From: Thiotrichales bacterium
Lineage (GTDB): Bacteria > Pseudomonadota > Gammaproteobacteria > Thiomicrospirales > Thiomicrospiraceae
DNA length: 8,809 bases
Reading direction: 5' to 3'
Assembly (NCBI GenBank): GCA_014763835.1
Contig: JACXUQ010000038.1
Coordinates: 1-8,809 of the forward strand
Below are positions 1 through 7,321 of the stretch, one piece after another. A program made the translations under genes and the position numbers. Positions within the stretch are counted from its first letter, which is position 1, and every line of letters begins with the position of its first letter. Below the pieces are notes generated by a model. It did not search any database. It had not been told where the DNA came from and saw only the letters and a list, made by a program, of their open reading frames with translations.

Positions 1-18
1 GATTTAATTGGAGGTTCC

Positions 19-255
19 TTAAAACTCCATGTTCTGAATGGTCGCCACGTGTTTGGCAAGCTTTCTTGAAAGTTCCTCCACCTGATGCACCGCCTGCAGC
101 AGGGCTTTCGCTTCGCTTGAGCCGATTGCCGCTTCAATCAGCATCTCCAGCTCCTGAAAATGCTCCTCACCGATCGCCGCCAACTGCTCTTCACTCAACA
201 TCTCTTTAAAGCGCGCCACTACTTTGGCGGCATGGTCTTCAATGGTTACTGTCAT
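19..255 (-). CDS. Small helical protein of unknown function, downstream of PPK2
   Basis: I do not recognise the family. The 78-residue product is soluble-looking, rich in Glu, Ala, Leu and Lys, has no Cys, no signal peptide and no hydrophobic segment. It should fold as two or three amphipathic helices: roughly residues 5-22, 24-45 (EEQLAAIGEEHFQELEMLIEA) and 48-73, the last with a coiled-coil-like heptad feel (LLQAVHQVEELSRKLAKHV). I chose the ATG at 255 because GAGAGGTG lies 5 bases upstream of it; an in-frame TTG at 270 would put that Shine-Dalgarno inside the gene. The start lies 24 bp beyond the stop of the PPK2 gene on the same strand, so the two are probably co-transcribed. That suggests, without proving, a role linked to PPK2 or polyphosphate. 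The gene is confidently coding; its function is unknown. Confidence 0.72.
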   Translation of the reverse strand: MTVTIEDHAAKVVARFKEMLSEEQLAAIGEEHFQELEMLIEAAIGSSEAKALLQAVHQVEELSRKLAKHVATIQNMEF

Positions 256-279
256 ACGTTCACCTCTCAATATGCGTTC

Positions 280-1074
280 TTAGTCTTCCAGAAATATGTC
301 TTCACCGGAGCTGACAATCAACGGATCGGGCTTACCGATCACCGCCTCATCCTTGCCGGCATAGGGAATCTGATTAAGCACGTAGCGCATCGCCTCGATC
401 CGCGCGCGTTTCTTGTCATTCGATTTCACCACGGTCCAGGGGGCATGTGCGGTATTGGTGTAGAAAAACATGTCTTCCTTGGCCCGGGTATACTCCTCCC
501 AGCGGTCCAGCGACGCCAAATCCATCGGACTGAGTTTCCACTGTTTCAACGGGTCGTGTTTGCGTTCGTTAAAGCGGCGCAACTGCTCTTTACGGCCAAC
601 GGAAAACCAAAACTTCATCAAACGGATGCCATCATTGGTGATCATCCGCTCGAACTCCGGCGCCTGATGCATAAACTGGTTAAACTCGGTGGGCGAACAG
701 AACCCCATGACCCGTTCCACACCGGCGCGGTTATACCAGGAACGGTCAAACAGTACGATCTCCCCTGCCGTCGGCATCTGCTCGATATAACGCTGAAAGT
801 ACCACTGCCCTTTTTCCTTTTCAGTGGGTTTATCCAGAGCCACTACGCGCGCACCACGCGGGTTCAAGTGCTCCATAAAACGCTTGATGGTACCGCCCTT
901 GCCGGCGGCGTCACGCCCCTCGAACACCAATACAATGCGCTCGTGACTCTCCTTGACCCATTTCTGCAATTTCAACAGTTCAATCTGCAACAGGCGCTTG
1001 GTCTCTTCGTATTCGTCGCGCGCCATCTTCTCTTTATAAGGATAATTACTCTCGCTCGATGTAACCTTCTTCAT
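280..1074 (-). CDS. ppk2: Polyphosphate kinase 2 family protein (PPK2)
   Basis: PPK2 enzymes transfer phosphate reversibly between polyphosphate and nucleotides, in the cytoplasm. The 264-residue product has the full single-domain P-loop fold: Walker A GRDAAGKGG at residues 53-61, Walker B-type FDRSWYNRAGVE around 109-120 with Asp110 and Arg111, and the basic lid segment RRFNERKHDPLKQWKLSPMD around 166-185. Also present are the NPRG motif near 71-74 and the KPTEKEKGQWYFQRY stretch near 82-96, both typical of the family. Length matches one-domain (class I-like) PPK2, which mostly use nucleoside diphosphates; the class is my inference. The ATG at 1074 follows AGGGAAGAGGC, a usable ribosome site. 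A small helical gene follows 24 bp after the stop. No key residue appears to be missing. PPK1 and PPX are not in the window. Confidence 0.95.
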   Translation of the reverse strand: MKKVTSSESNYPYKEKMARDEYEETKRLLQIELLKLQKWVKESHERIVLVFEGRDAAGKGGTIKRFMEHLNPRGARVVALDKPTEKEKGQWYFQRYIEQMPTAGEIVLFDRSWYNRAGVERVMGFCSPTEFNQFMHQAPEFERMITNDGIRLMKFWFSVGRKEQLRRFNERKHDPLKQWKLSPMDLASLDRWEEYTRAKEDMFFYTNTAHAPWTVVKSNDKKRARIEAMRYVLNQIPYAGKDEAVIGKPDPLIVSSGEDIFLED

Positions 1075-1112
1075 GCCTCTTCCCTTGTTACCCTTCTTAA
1101 AGTGCCATTTTC

Positions 1113-1118
1113 AGTATA
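1113..1118 (-). promoter_or_regulatory. Candidate -10 element for the ppk2 operon
   Basis: On the minus strand the hexamer TATACT lies 38 bases upstream of the ppk2 start codon, which would give a leader of about 30 nt. No good -35 hexamer sits at the right distance, so this is a weak call based on the -10 match and its position in the divergent intergenic region. Confidence 0.35.
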
Positions 1119-1239
1119 CCTCCCTGAATTGCCCAAAGAGGTCTGTTTGCCCTAAAACGTCGCAAAAATTGATAACAAACAAATTCAATGATGACAGCAA
1201 CGCTGCCATGTGCTTGGTACAAGCAACGCACAAAAACGC

Positions 1240-1245
1240 TATAAT
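1240..1245 (+). promoter_or_regulatory. Candidate -10 element for yggS
   Basis: A perfect TATAAT lies 35 bases upstream of the yggS ATG, placing the transcript start near 1252 and the leader near 29 nt. The -35 is poor: TTGGTA at 1214-1219 is 20 bp away and TACAAG at 1218-1223 is 16 bp away. The ppk2 and yggS promoters face away from each other within about 200 bp. Confidence 0.5.
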
Positions 1246-1280
1246 GCTTGCCAATGGGTTGACTGAAAAAGGGAAATCAG

Positions 1281-1991
1281 ATGAGTGAAGACAGCGCTTT
1301 ATTGGAACGTTATCAGGCGGTACAAACACGCATCGCCCGCGCCGTTGAACAGGCCGGCAGAAAAGAGGGCAGCGTGGCCTTGCTCGCGGTCAGCAAAACC
1401 AAACCGGTCGAGATGATTAGCGCTCTGGCCAAAGCCGGACAGAAAGCCTTTGGCGAGAACTACCTGCAGGAAGCCCTGCCTAAAATCGCCCGACATCCGG
1501 AACTGGAATGGCACTTTATCGGGCCGATTCAATCCAATAAAACCAAACCGATTGCCGAGCATTTCGCCTGGGTACACAGCGTGGACAGGCTTAAAATCGC
1601 CGAACGTTTGAGCCATCAGCGTCCACCGGAACTGGGTAATCTGCAGATTCTTTTGGAGATCAATATCAGCCAGGAGGCCAGCAAAGCCGGTTTTTCGCCC
1701 GAAGAGGCGATGAAAGCCGCACAGCAGATCGCACAGCTGCCGAATCTGACCTTACGCGGCCTGATGGCCATTCCCGAAATTTCCGCCGATCCGCAACAGC
1801 AACGTGCCGTTTTTGCAAAAATGAAAACGCTTTTGCAACAACTGCAAGCCGCTCTGCCCGAACTGCCGTTGGACACCCTGTCGATGGGCATGTCCGGCGA
1901 TCTGGAAGCCGCCATTCTGGAAGGCGCCACCATCGTGCGCATCGGCACCGATATTTTCGGCGCACGCAGTTATCCCGCAACCGCCCTATAA
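1281..1991 (+). CDS. yggS: YggS/PLPBP family pyridoxal phosphate homeostasis protein
   Basis: This cytoplasmic protein binds pyridoxal 5'-phosphate and keeps free PLP and amino-acid pools balanced; no catalytic activity is established for the family. The 236-residue product has the typical single alanine-racemase-like TIM barrel. AVSKTKP at 36-42 carries the PLP-binding lysine (Lys39, equivalent to Lys36 of E. coli YggS). FGENYLQE (57-64), WHFIGPIQSNK (77-87), LRGLMAIP (158-165), LSMGMSGDLEAAI (200-212) and VRIGTDIFGARSY (219-231) are all family landmarks, the last two forming the phosphate-binding end. One small deviation is SGD where SxD is more often SDD or SAD. The ATG follows AGGG with normal spacing. 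In many gammaproteobacteria yggS is directly followed by proC; here a cyclic-di-GMP gene lies between them. Confidence 0.96.
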   Translation: MSEDSALLERYQAVQTRIARAVEQAGRKEGSVALLAVSKTKPVEMISALAKAGQKAFGENYLQEALPKIARHPELEWHFIGPIQSNKTKPIAEHFAWVHSVDRLKIAERLSHQRPPELGNLQILLEINISQEASKAGFSPEEAMKAAQQIAQLPNLTLRGLMAIPEISADPQQQRAVFAKMKTLLQQLQAALPELPLDTLSMGMSGDLEAAILEGATIVRIGTDIFGARSYPATAL

Positions 1992-2056
1992 ACAAGCGGG
2001 GAATAATACTCATGAATTAACTGCGTTTATTGAAGGAGAGAATTTTTTATCTTTTG

Positions 2057-2072
2057 GGCGGCAAACGCCGCC
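2057..2072. promoter_or_regulatory. GC-rich palindrome between yggS and the GGDEF-EAL gene
   Basis: GGCGGC, a 4-base AAAC loop and GCCGCC form a perfect 6-bp hairpin, followed by TTTAAAAT. It may be a weak terminator for yggS, since only three T follow. It may instead be an operator: it falls between TTGGGC-like sequence at 2054 and a TAAAAT -10 candidate at 2075-2080 that would serve the downstream gene. The 139-bp gap also contains an orphan AAGGAG at 2033-2038 with no ATG after it. Confidence 0.4.
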
Positions 2073-2130
2073 TTTAAAATACGCCGCATGAACGGCCGCA
2101 GCCCCCTCTCTCTTTAAGGATGAAAAGCAG

Positions 2131-4437
2131 ATGTTATTGAAAAAGAATATTTGGTCTCTTTTCTACCTGATTCTCGCCGTCAGCACCTTAACCCTGCTCT
2201 CCCTTTTCCACAGCAAATACCAGACACTGGAACATGCCGTTTTTAACGAGCTGGCCTCCGTCAACCGCCTTATCAGCAACAGCTTCCACTCAAGTTTGGT
2301 CGAAAACGAACTCTTGCTGGATATCCTCGGCAACAATCTGCTGGAGAATCAGACCTATCTGGATCAGACCAAAGCCCAGCAACTGCTCAAAAAAATGCTC
2401 TATACCAAACCGGAACTCGCCGGATTCGGCCTGGTAGATCCGCAAGGCCATTTCTTAAGTCTAAGCGGCAGTATGGATATTGATAAACTGCCCAACCTGC
2501 TCGACATGGATGCCAGCAAAGAAAGTTTTGAACGTGCTTTGCAGAGCGAGCGCATGGTGCTGGGTACGACCTACTTTTTCCCGCCCTTAAACGCCTGGGT
2601 GATCCCGCTGCGCAAAGCGCTTAGAGATGAAACCGGTGACGTTGTGGCAGTGATGACAACCGGCATCCGCATCGACGACAAGAATTTTCTCGGTAAAACC
2701 GACCTGGGTCAAAACCGCGGCGTGCAGTTTGTGAACGCACATAGCCAATCCAGAATCTATATCAGCGGCATCCGTCCCGAGCAATATGCCCAGTACTACT
2801 CCGAGGGCATCGCCCCTGACGTCATCCATGACATCAACAGCCAACTCGTCCAGAATTACGGTTTAACTGTTATTGAGGCCCAAAAACAGGCCGATCAAGG
2901 ACCTTACTTTTTTGAACACTACTCCAACACCTTTGCTCATACGGCTCTGCAAAGTGCCGTTTATGATGCCGACTACGGCATTTGGGCCGTCGTCGCAGAA
3001 TCCGCCTCGCGCCTGAACCACACGCTGATCAAGACCTTTGTGGACTATCTGCTGATTTTCATCGTCTTTAATGCGATTATTTTCTGGCTGATCAAGACCA
3101 TTCACCACAATGAAAGCCGCACACGACAGACTCTGCAGTTTCATGCCAATCACGACCCTTTAACCGGCCTCTACAACCGCTACCATCTGCAGCAGATCTT
3201 CAAACAGCGCAGCCTGCAGAAAACCCAGGTCTGCAGTGTGTTGTTTATTGATCTGGATAACTTCAAGAACATCAATGACGCCTTCGGTCACGGCATCGGC
3301 GATAAAATACTGGTACAGGTCTCCAAACGCCTGCAGACTTTTGTCTCCCATTCCGAACAGATTTTCCGCTTTGGCGGGGATGAATTTGTCGTCATTCTGT
3401 TTGATAGCGACAAAGACATCCCGATCGCCCGGGAAATTATCCAGACACTCTCACAGAGCTATGAAGTGGATGGCATGAACTTCAATATCGGCGCCAGTAT
3501 CGGTATTGCCAGAAGCACGCAGGAGAACTTCTTTATCGATACGTTGCTGAGCCAGGCCGACATGGCCATGTATGAAGCCAAGAAGCGCAAAAATTCGGTG
3601 GAACTTTTTTCCGATGAAATCAAGCAGCTCTCCGACCGCAAGGTGTTTATCGAACACCATCTAAGACGTGCGATGGAACACGGCGAAATCTACGTGGTCT
3701 ATCAGCCTCAGTTCAACCGCCAGGGCACGCTCTACGGCGTGGAGTGTCTGGCGCGCTGGGAAAACCCCGAATTGGGATTTGTATCGCCGGATGAGTTCAT
3801 CCACATCGCCGAAGAGATCGGTATTATGCCGGATTTGGGGCAGTTCATCACCCAAACGGCATTGCGGGAGATGGCCGAAGTACAATTGCGCAGCAGTCAC
3901 TATTTCCGCGTATCGGTCAACGTTTCCGTCAAACAGTTTCTCGACCCGCATTTTTATCAGAAGTTTATGACGGCCATCGGCGACAGCGGTTTGCAGAGCA
4001 GTGATGTTACGCTGGAGGTGACCGAATCGCTGTTTATCGAAGAACTCGACAGGGTATTGCCGGTGCTGGAACAGCTGCATGCGCAGAATGTCAGCATCGC
4101 TCTCGACGACTTCGGTACCGGCTATTCCTCCCTGTGCATGCTGCGCAAACTGCCGATCAACGAGCTTAAAATCGATCGCAGCTTTGTCGAACATATGCTG
4201 CAGGATTTAAAAGATCAGGGATTGGTGAAAAGCATTATCGAAATCGCCCAGAAGGTCGGGATGCATACCTTGGCCGAAGGGGTCGAGGTTCAGCAGCAGG
4301 CGGAATTGCTCGCCAAATTCGGCTGTGACGTGTATCAGGGCTATCTCTATGCCAAGCCTCTCAAACTGAGTGAGTTCGAGACGTTTCTGGAATCGCACGA
4401 AGCGGAAAAGAAAAAGCCGCTAAACGCTAACGTTTAA
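2131..4437 (+). CDS. Membrane-bound sensor GGDEF-EAL protein (cyclic-di-GMP turnover)
   Basis: This is an inner-membrane signalling protein of 768 residues. TM1 is at about 7-27, followed by a periplasmic sensor of about 275 residues, then TM2 at about 303-323. The sensor looks like a PDC/dCache fold (AGFGLVDPQGHF near 97-108, then FERAL and LGTTYFFPP), a structural inference. The GGDEF domain spans about 335-495, with HDPLTGLYNR at 341-350 and an intact FGGDEF at 414-419. The RxxD inhibitory site is replaced by SHSE (406-409), so product feedback is probably lost. The EAL domain spans about 505-755. Its signature reads ECL (538-540), keeping the metal-binding Glu, and N597, E629, DDFGTG (659-664), K680, E716 and QGYLYAKP (736-743) are retained, so phosphodiesterase activity is expected. 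Synthase activity is possible but unproven. AAGGA lies 10 nt before the ATG. The ligand is unknown. Confidence 0.93.
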   Translation: MLLKKNIWSLFYLILAVSTLTLLSLFHSKYQTLEHAVFNELASVNRLISNSFHSSLVENELLLDILGNNLLENQTYLDQTKAQQLLKKMLYTKPELAGFGLVDPQGHFLSLSGSMDIDKLPNLLDMDASKESFERALQSERMVLGTTYFFPPLNAWVIPLRKALRDETGDVVAVMTTGIRIDDKNFLGKTDLGQNRGVQFVNAHSQSRIYISGIRPEQYAQYYSEGIAPDVIHDINSQLVQNYGLTVIEAQKQADQGPYFFEHYSNTFAHTALQSAVYDADYGIWAVVAESASRLNHTLIKTFVDYLLIFIVFNAIIFWLIKTIHHNESRTRQTLQFHANHDPLTGLYNRYHLQQIFKQRSLQKTQVCSVLFIDLDNFKNINDAFGHGIGDKILVQVSKRLQTFVSHSEQIFRFGGDEFVVILFDSDKDIPIAREIIQTLSQSYEVDGMNFNIGASIGIARSTQENFFIDTLLSQADMAMYEAKKRKNSVELFSDEIKQLSDRKVFIEHHLRRAMEHGEIYVVYQPQFNRQGTLYGVECLARWENPELGFVSPDEFIHIAEEIGIMPDLGQFITQTALREMAEVQLRSSHYFRVSVNVSVKQFLDPHFYQKFMTAIGDSGLQSSDVTLEVTESLFIEELDRVLPVLEQLHAQNVSIALDDFGTGYSSLCMLRKLPINELKIDRSFVEHMLQDLKDQGLVKSIIEIAQKVGMHTLAEGVEVQQQAELLAKFGCDVYQGYLYAKPLKLSEFETFLESHEAEKKKPLNANV

Positions 4438-4456
4438 CGGCACGGCTCTCCTTTTT
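4416..4456 (+). terminator. Probable terminator overlapping the end of the GGDEF-EAL gene
   Basis: An 11-bp stem with one C/A mismatch (arms 4416-4426 and 4431-4441, loop CTAA) begins inside the last codons, includes the TAA, and is followed 10 bases later by TTTTT at 4452-4456. A run of A precedes the stem. The gap between stem and T-run makes it a non-classical intrinsic terminator, so efficiency is uncertain. Confidence 0.5.
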
Positions 4457-4747
4457 GAACCACGGGTCTGCTGGCAGCCCCATGGATAAGGGCGGTTTTA
4501 ATGTTGTTATGCGACCGCCTCTCTAATTCTCTTTAACGGCGTCCACGACGATAACTTGAAGCGTTTGAGCGTTTTTTTAACCCGTTTCGTCAGCCGCTCT
4601 CAGACTGCCACCTTTTTCGCCTCGCTACCCTGCCTGCTGAGTTTTTGCAGCGCGTTAAACTCCCGATTGTAAGGCTATGCTTTAACCATTTATCCTTTAT
4701 AATGTTTCACCTTAACAATTTATTTTAGGCAAACGGAACTTTCAGTT
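4442..4747. other. Long intergenic stretch upstream of proC
   Basis: No convincing gene is present. The stretch holds the T-run of the preceding terminator, an imperfect palindrome (GGCGGT near 4494 and ACCGCC near 4514, loop about 17 nt), a run of seven T at 4572-4578 and the proC promoter element near its end. On the minus strand, frame 4674-4507 reads as a basic, coding-like peptide broken by one TGA (4600-4602) and has no ATG. It could be a decayed gene end or chance. Confidence 0.5.
4698..4703 (+). promoter_or_regulatory. Candidate -10 element for the proC-yggT-metX-metW block
   Basis: A perfect TATAAT lies 45 bases upstream of the proC ATG, predicting a leader of roughly 38 nt. No recognisable -35 hexamer sits 16-18 bp upstream, so an activator or a weak promoter is possible. 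No promoter is evident inside the four-gene block, so this one may serve it all. Confidence 0.45.
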
Positions 4748-5575
4748 ATGCAAGCAACCCTGTGTTTTATTGGTGGCGGCAATATGGCCAAAAGCCTGAT
4801 CGGCGGCCTGATCGCCAGCGGTTATCCGCAAGCGAAAATCATTGCGTCCGACCCAACCGAACTGCAACGCCACAGCCTGACGCAGACCTTCGGCATTCAC
4901 TGCTATGCCGACAACAATAAAGCCGTGCAACTGGCGGACATCGTCATTCTGGCGGTCAAACCACAGGTCTTGCAAACCGTCTGCAAAAACATCGCCGCCA
5001 CGGTGCAGCAAACCGAAGCGCTGATGGTGTCCGTGGCCGCCGGCATCCGCACCACCGATATCGACCGCTGGCTCGGCGGCGACATGGCGATTGTTCGCAC
5101 CATGCCCAACACCCCGTCGCTGATTCAAAGCGGCGCCGCCGGCCTGTTTGCCAATCAAAAGGTTAGCGCCTCACAACGCGATGAAGCCGAACACATCATG
5201 CGCGCCGCCGGCCTGACCATCTGGGTCGATGAAGAAAGTCAGCTGGATGCAGTAACTGCACTGTCGGGCAGCGGTCCGGCCTATTATTTCCTGTTTATGG
5301 AAGCGATGGAAAACGCCGCCCAACAGATGGGGCTGGATGCCAAAACCGCGCACCTGCTGACCATGCAAACCGCTCTGGGTGCCGCCAAAATGGTGATGGA
5401 AAGCACGGATGATTGCCAGACGCTGCGTAAAAACGTGACCTCACCTAACGGCACCACCGAACAGGCCATCAAAACCTTTGAACAGGCCGGGTTACGCGGC
5501 ATTGTCGCCCAGGCCATGCAGGCGGCGCGCAACCGTGCGGAAGAGCTGGCCAACGAACTGGGAGGCGAAATCTGA
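4748..5575 (+). CDS. proC: Pyrroline-5-carboxylate reductase (proline synthesis)
   Basis: ProC reduces 1-pyrroline-5-carboxylate to L-proline with NAD(P)H, the last step of proline synthesis, in the cytoplasm. The 275-residue length is standard. The N-terminal Rossmann nucleotide site is FIGGGNMAKSLIGGL (7-21). The middle has VKPQ (70-73), MVSVAAGI (93-100) and the MPNTP loop (119-123) that helps form the active site. The C-terminal dimerisation domain contains the family signature, TALSGSGPAYYFLFMEAM (170-187) and LRKNVTSPNGTTEQAI (226-241). Asn234 replaces the usual Gly of SPGGTT, a mild variant. The ribosome site before the ATG is weak. The stop overlaps the yggT start by one base (TGATG), pointing to coupled translation. 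Confidence 0.97.
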   Translation: MQATLCFIGGGNMAKSLIGGLIASGYPQAKIIASDPTELQRHSLTQTFGIHCYADNNKAVQLADIVILAVKPQVLQTVCKNIAATVQQTEALMVSVAAGIRTTDIDRWLGGDMAIVRTMPNTPSLIQSGAAGLFANQKVSASQRDEAEHIMRAAGLTIWVDEESQLDAVTALSGSGPAYYFLFMEAMENAAQQMGLDAKTAHLLTMQTALGAAKMVMESTDDCQTLRKNVTSPNGTTEQAIKTFEQAGLRGIVAQAMQAARNRAEELANELGGEI

Positions 5576-6153
5576 TGGAAACCATGAGTTCTCCGGTGGG
5601 CCAAGGCGGCCTGTTCCTGCTGCAGTTTGCGGTGGGACTGGTTATTTTTGCACTGATGCTGCGTTTTCTGATGCGTGCCGCGCATGTCGATTGGCGCCAC
5701 CCGATCGTGCACTTTATAGCCAAAGTCACCAATCCGCTGTGCGCGCCGGCCAATAAGGCGTTGCCAACGCGCGGTCGCTGGGACTGGGCGGCCATCATCA
5801 CCGCCATCGTCATTCAGGCGGTGTTTGTCTGGGTCATCGGCCTGCTGACCGACCGCGATTTCGGTGTCGTTGCCATTGCACTGGCCTCCATGACCGAAAT
5901 CATGAACCAGCTGCTCGACATGATGTTCTGGCTGATTATTATCCAGGCCATTCTGAGTTGGGTCTCGCCGGGCTACAACCCCAATACCGAAATTTTCAAC
6001 CAGATCACCCGCCCGATTCTGGCGCCCTTTCAGCGCATGATTCCGCCGATGGGCGGGCTCGATCTGTCGCCGCTTGCGGCGATTGTCGCCATTAAACTGT
6101 TCCAGATCGTCGTCGTGGGTTCGATTGTGCAGCTCGCCCAGGGCATGCTGTAA
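5575..6153 (+). CDS. yggT: YggT family integral membrane protein
   Basis: YggT proteins are small inner-membrane proteins whose precise role is not settled; family members have been linked to osmotic or ionic stress and, in other lineages, to cell division or photosystem assembly. The 192-residue product has two YGGT repeats. Hydrophobic segments are at about 12-33, 72-92, 113-133 and 163-187. The repeat hallmarks are FLMRAAHVDWRHPIVHFIAKVTNP, of which LRFLMR and NPLCAP (53-58) are clearest, and AILSWVSPGYNP (125-136) with ITRPILAPFQRMIPPMGGLDLSP (about 144-166). The ATG at 5575 is chosen because GGAGG lies 9 bases upstream; a second in-frame ATG at 5584 is less well placed. It overlaps the proC stop by one base and precedes metX by 28 bp. 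Known co-occurrence with yggS and proC supports the call. Confidence 0.93.
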   Translation: METMSSPVGQGGLFLLQFAVGLVIFALMLRFLMRAAHVDWRHPIVHFIAKVTNPLCAPANKALPTRGRWDWAAIITAIVIQAVFVWVIGLLTDRDFGVVAIALASMTEIMNQLLDMMFWLIIIQAILSWVSPGYNPNTEIFNQITRPILAPFQRMIPPMGGLDLSPLAAIVAIKLFQIVVVGSIVQLAQGML

Positions 6154-6181
6154 TCACCCGCTTTTTGATAGGTTAGACTTG

Positions 6182-7321
6182 ATGATTCCAACCCCGACTA
6201 TTCCCCAGATTCTCCAGGTAGACAAGCCGCTGCAGATGGTCAGCGGTGCGACCCTGCCGCGTTACGAACTGATTTACGAAACCTATGGCGAGCTCAATGC
6301 CGACGCTTCCAACGCCATTCTGATCTGCCATGCGTTAAGCGGCGACCACCATGTTGCCGGCGTGGATGCCGACGGCAAACCCGGCTGGTGGGACGGTTAT
6401 ATCGGCCCCGGCAAACCGATCGATACCGACCAATTCTTTGTGGTCTGCTCCAATAACCTCGGCGGTTGCCGTGGCAGCACCGGCCCGACCAGCATCAATC
6501 CGGACAACGGCCGCATCTACGGCCCGGACTTCCCGATTGTGACCTGCCGCGACTGGGTCAACAGCCAGAACGAACTGCGCCAGCACCTCGGCATTGAGCA
6601 GTGGGCGGCGCTGGTCGGCGGTTCGATGGGCGGCATGCAGGTGTTGCAATGGGCCATCGACTATCCGGAAAAAGTACGCCATGCGGTGGTGATTGCCGCT
6701 GCACCCAAGCTGTCGGCGCAGAATATCGCCTTCAACGAGGTGGCGCGCCGCGCTATCATGTCGGACCCCGAATTCCACAACGGCCGCTTTATCGAAGCCG
6801 GCACTACGCCCAAAACCGGCTTGGCGCTGGCGCGCATGCTCGGCCATTTGACCTATCTGTCGGACGACATGATGGGTAACAAATTCGGCCGCGAACTGCG
6901 CGAAGGCAAACTGCAATACAACTACGAAGTGGAGTTCCAGGTCGAGAGCTATCTGCGCTATCAGGGCGAGAAATTCGCCACCAAGCAGAACTTTGACGCC
7001 AACACTTACCTGCTGATGACCAAAGCGTTGGACTATTTCGATCCGGCGGCGGAATATGAGCACGACCTGTCGGCCGCGCTGGCCAAGGCCACGGCAAAAT
7101 TCCTGGTGGTGTCATTTACCTCCGACTGGCGCTTCTCGCCGCAGCGTTCGCACGAAATCGTCAAAGCCCTGCTCGACAACGACGCCGACGTCAGTTACGC
7201 CGAAGTCACCTCCGAACACGGCCACGATGCCTTCCTGCTGCCCAATGCGCACTACGAGGGCGTTTTCCGGGCTTACATGGCGCGTGTCGCCGCCGAATTG
7301 CCACAAGGGGACAGCAAATGA
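6182..7321 (+). CDS. metX: Homoserine O-acyltransferase (MetX family)
   Basis: MetX acylates L-homoserine in the first committed step of methionine synthesis, in the cytoplasm. The 379-residue alpha/beta-hydrolase has the nucleophile elbow GGSMGG with Ser148, the acid in SDWRFSP (Asp315) and the catalytic His348 in EHGHDAF. Other landmarks are CHALSGDHHVAG (49-60), GWWDGYIGPGKPID (68-81) and NNLGGCRGSTGP (91-102). Many gamma- and betaproteobacterial MetX enzymes use succinyl-CoA instead of acetyl-CoA. The HALSGDHH form resembles those, but I cannot settle the donor from sequence. The frame stays open upstream to 6074, yet those codons lie inside yggT and look non-coding. The ATG at 6182 has AGG 9 bases before it and gives family-typical length. 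The stop overlaps the metW start (ATGA). Confidence 0.96.
   Translation: MIPTPTIPQILQVDKPLQMVSGATLPRYELIYETYGELNADASNAILICHALSGDHHVAGVDADGKPGWWDGYIGPGKPIDTDQFFVVCSNNLGGCRGSTGPTSINPDNGRIYGPDFPIVTCRDWVNSQNELRQHLGIEQWAALVGGSMGGMQVLQWAIDYPEKVRHAVVIAAAPKLSAQNIAFNEVARRAIMSDPEFHNGRFIEAGTTPKTGLALARMLGHLTYLSDDMMGNKFGRELREGKLQYNYEVEFQVESYLRYQGEKFATKQNFDANTYLLMTKALDYFDPAAEYEHDLSAALAKATAKFLVVSFTSDWRFSPQRSHEIVKALLDNDADVSYAEVTSEHGHDAFLLPNAHYEGVFRAYMARVAAELPQGDSK

Noticed and set aside
256..270. TTG start for the small gene after ppk2
   Set aside because: Starting there would place the GAGAGGTG ribosome site inside the coding sequence; that site is correctly spaced for the ATG at 255.
160..1155. Plus-strand open frame of 331 codons antisense to ppk2
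   Set aside because: It is the reverse complement of a clear PPK2 gene with full catalytic motifs, has no family-like features, and its long openness follows from the codon use of ppk2.
2088..2117. Nine-codon leader peptide before the GGDEF-EAL gene
   Set aside because: It has an ATG and a stop but no ribosome site and no run of regulatory codons.
4560..4580. Intrinsic terminator or sRNA end at the run of seven T
   Set aside because: The preceding GCGTTTGAGCGTTT is a direct repeat and not an inverted one, so no stable stem precedes the T-run.
6074..6181. Upstream extension of metX
   Set aside because: These 36 codons overlap yggT in another frame, are rich in Arg, Ser and Cys unlike MetX, and the ATG at 6182 has a ribosome site and gives the normal length.
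6335..7063. Minus-strand open frame of 242 codons within metX
   Set aside because: It is entirely antisense to metX, whose catalytic triad and length are intact; no ribosome site or family features.
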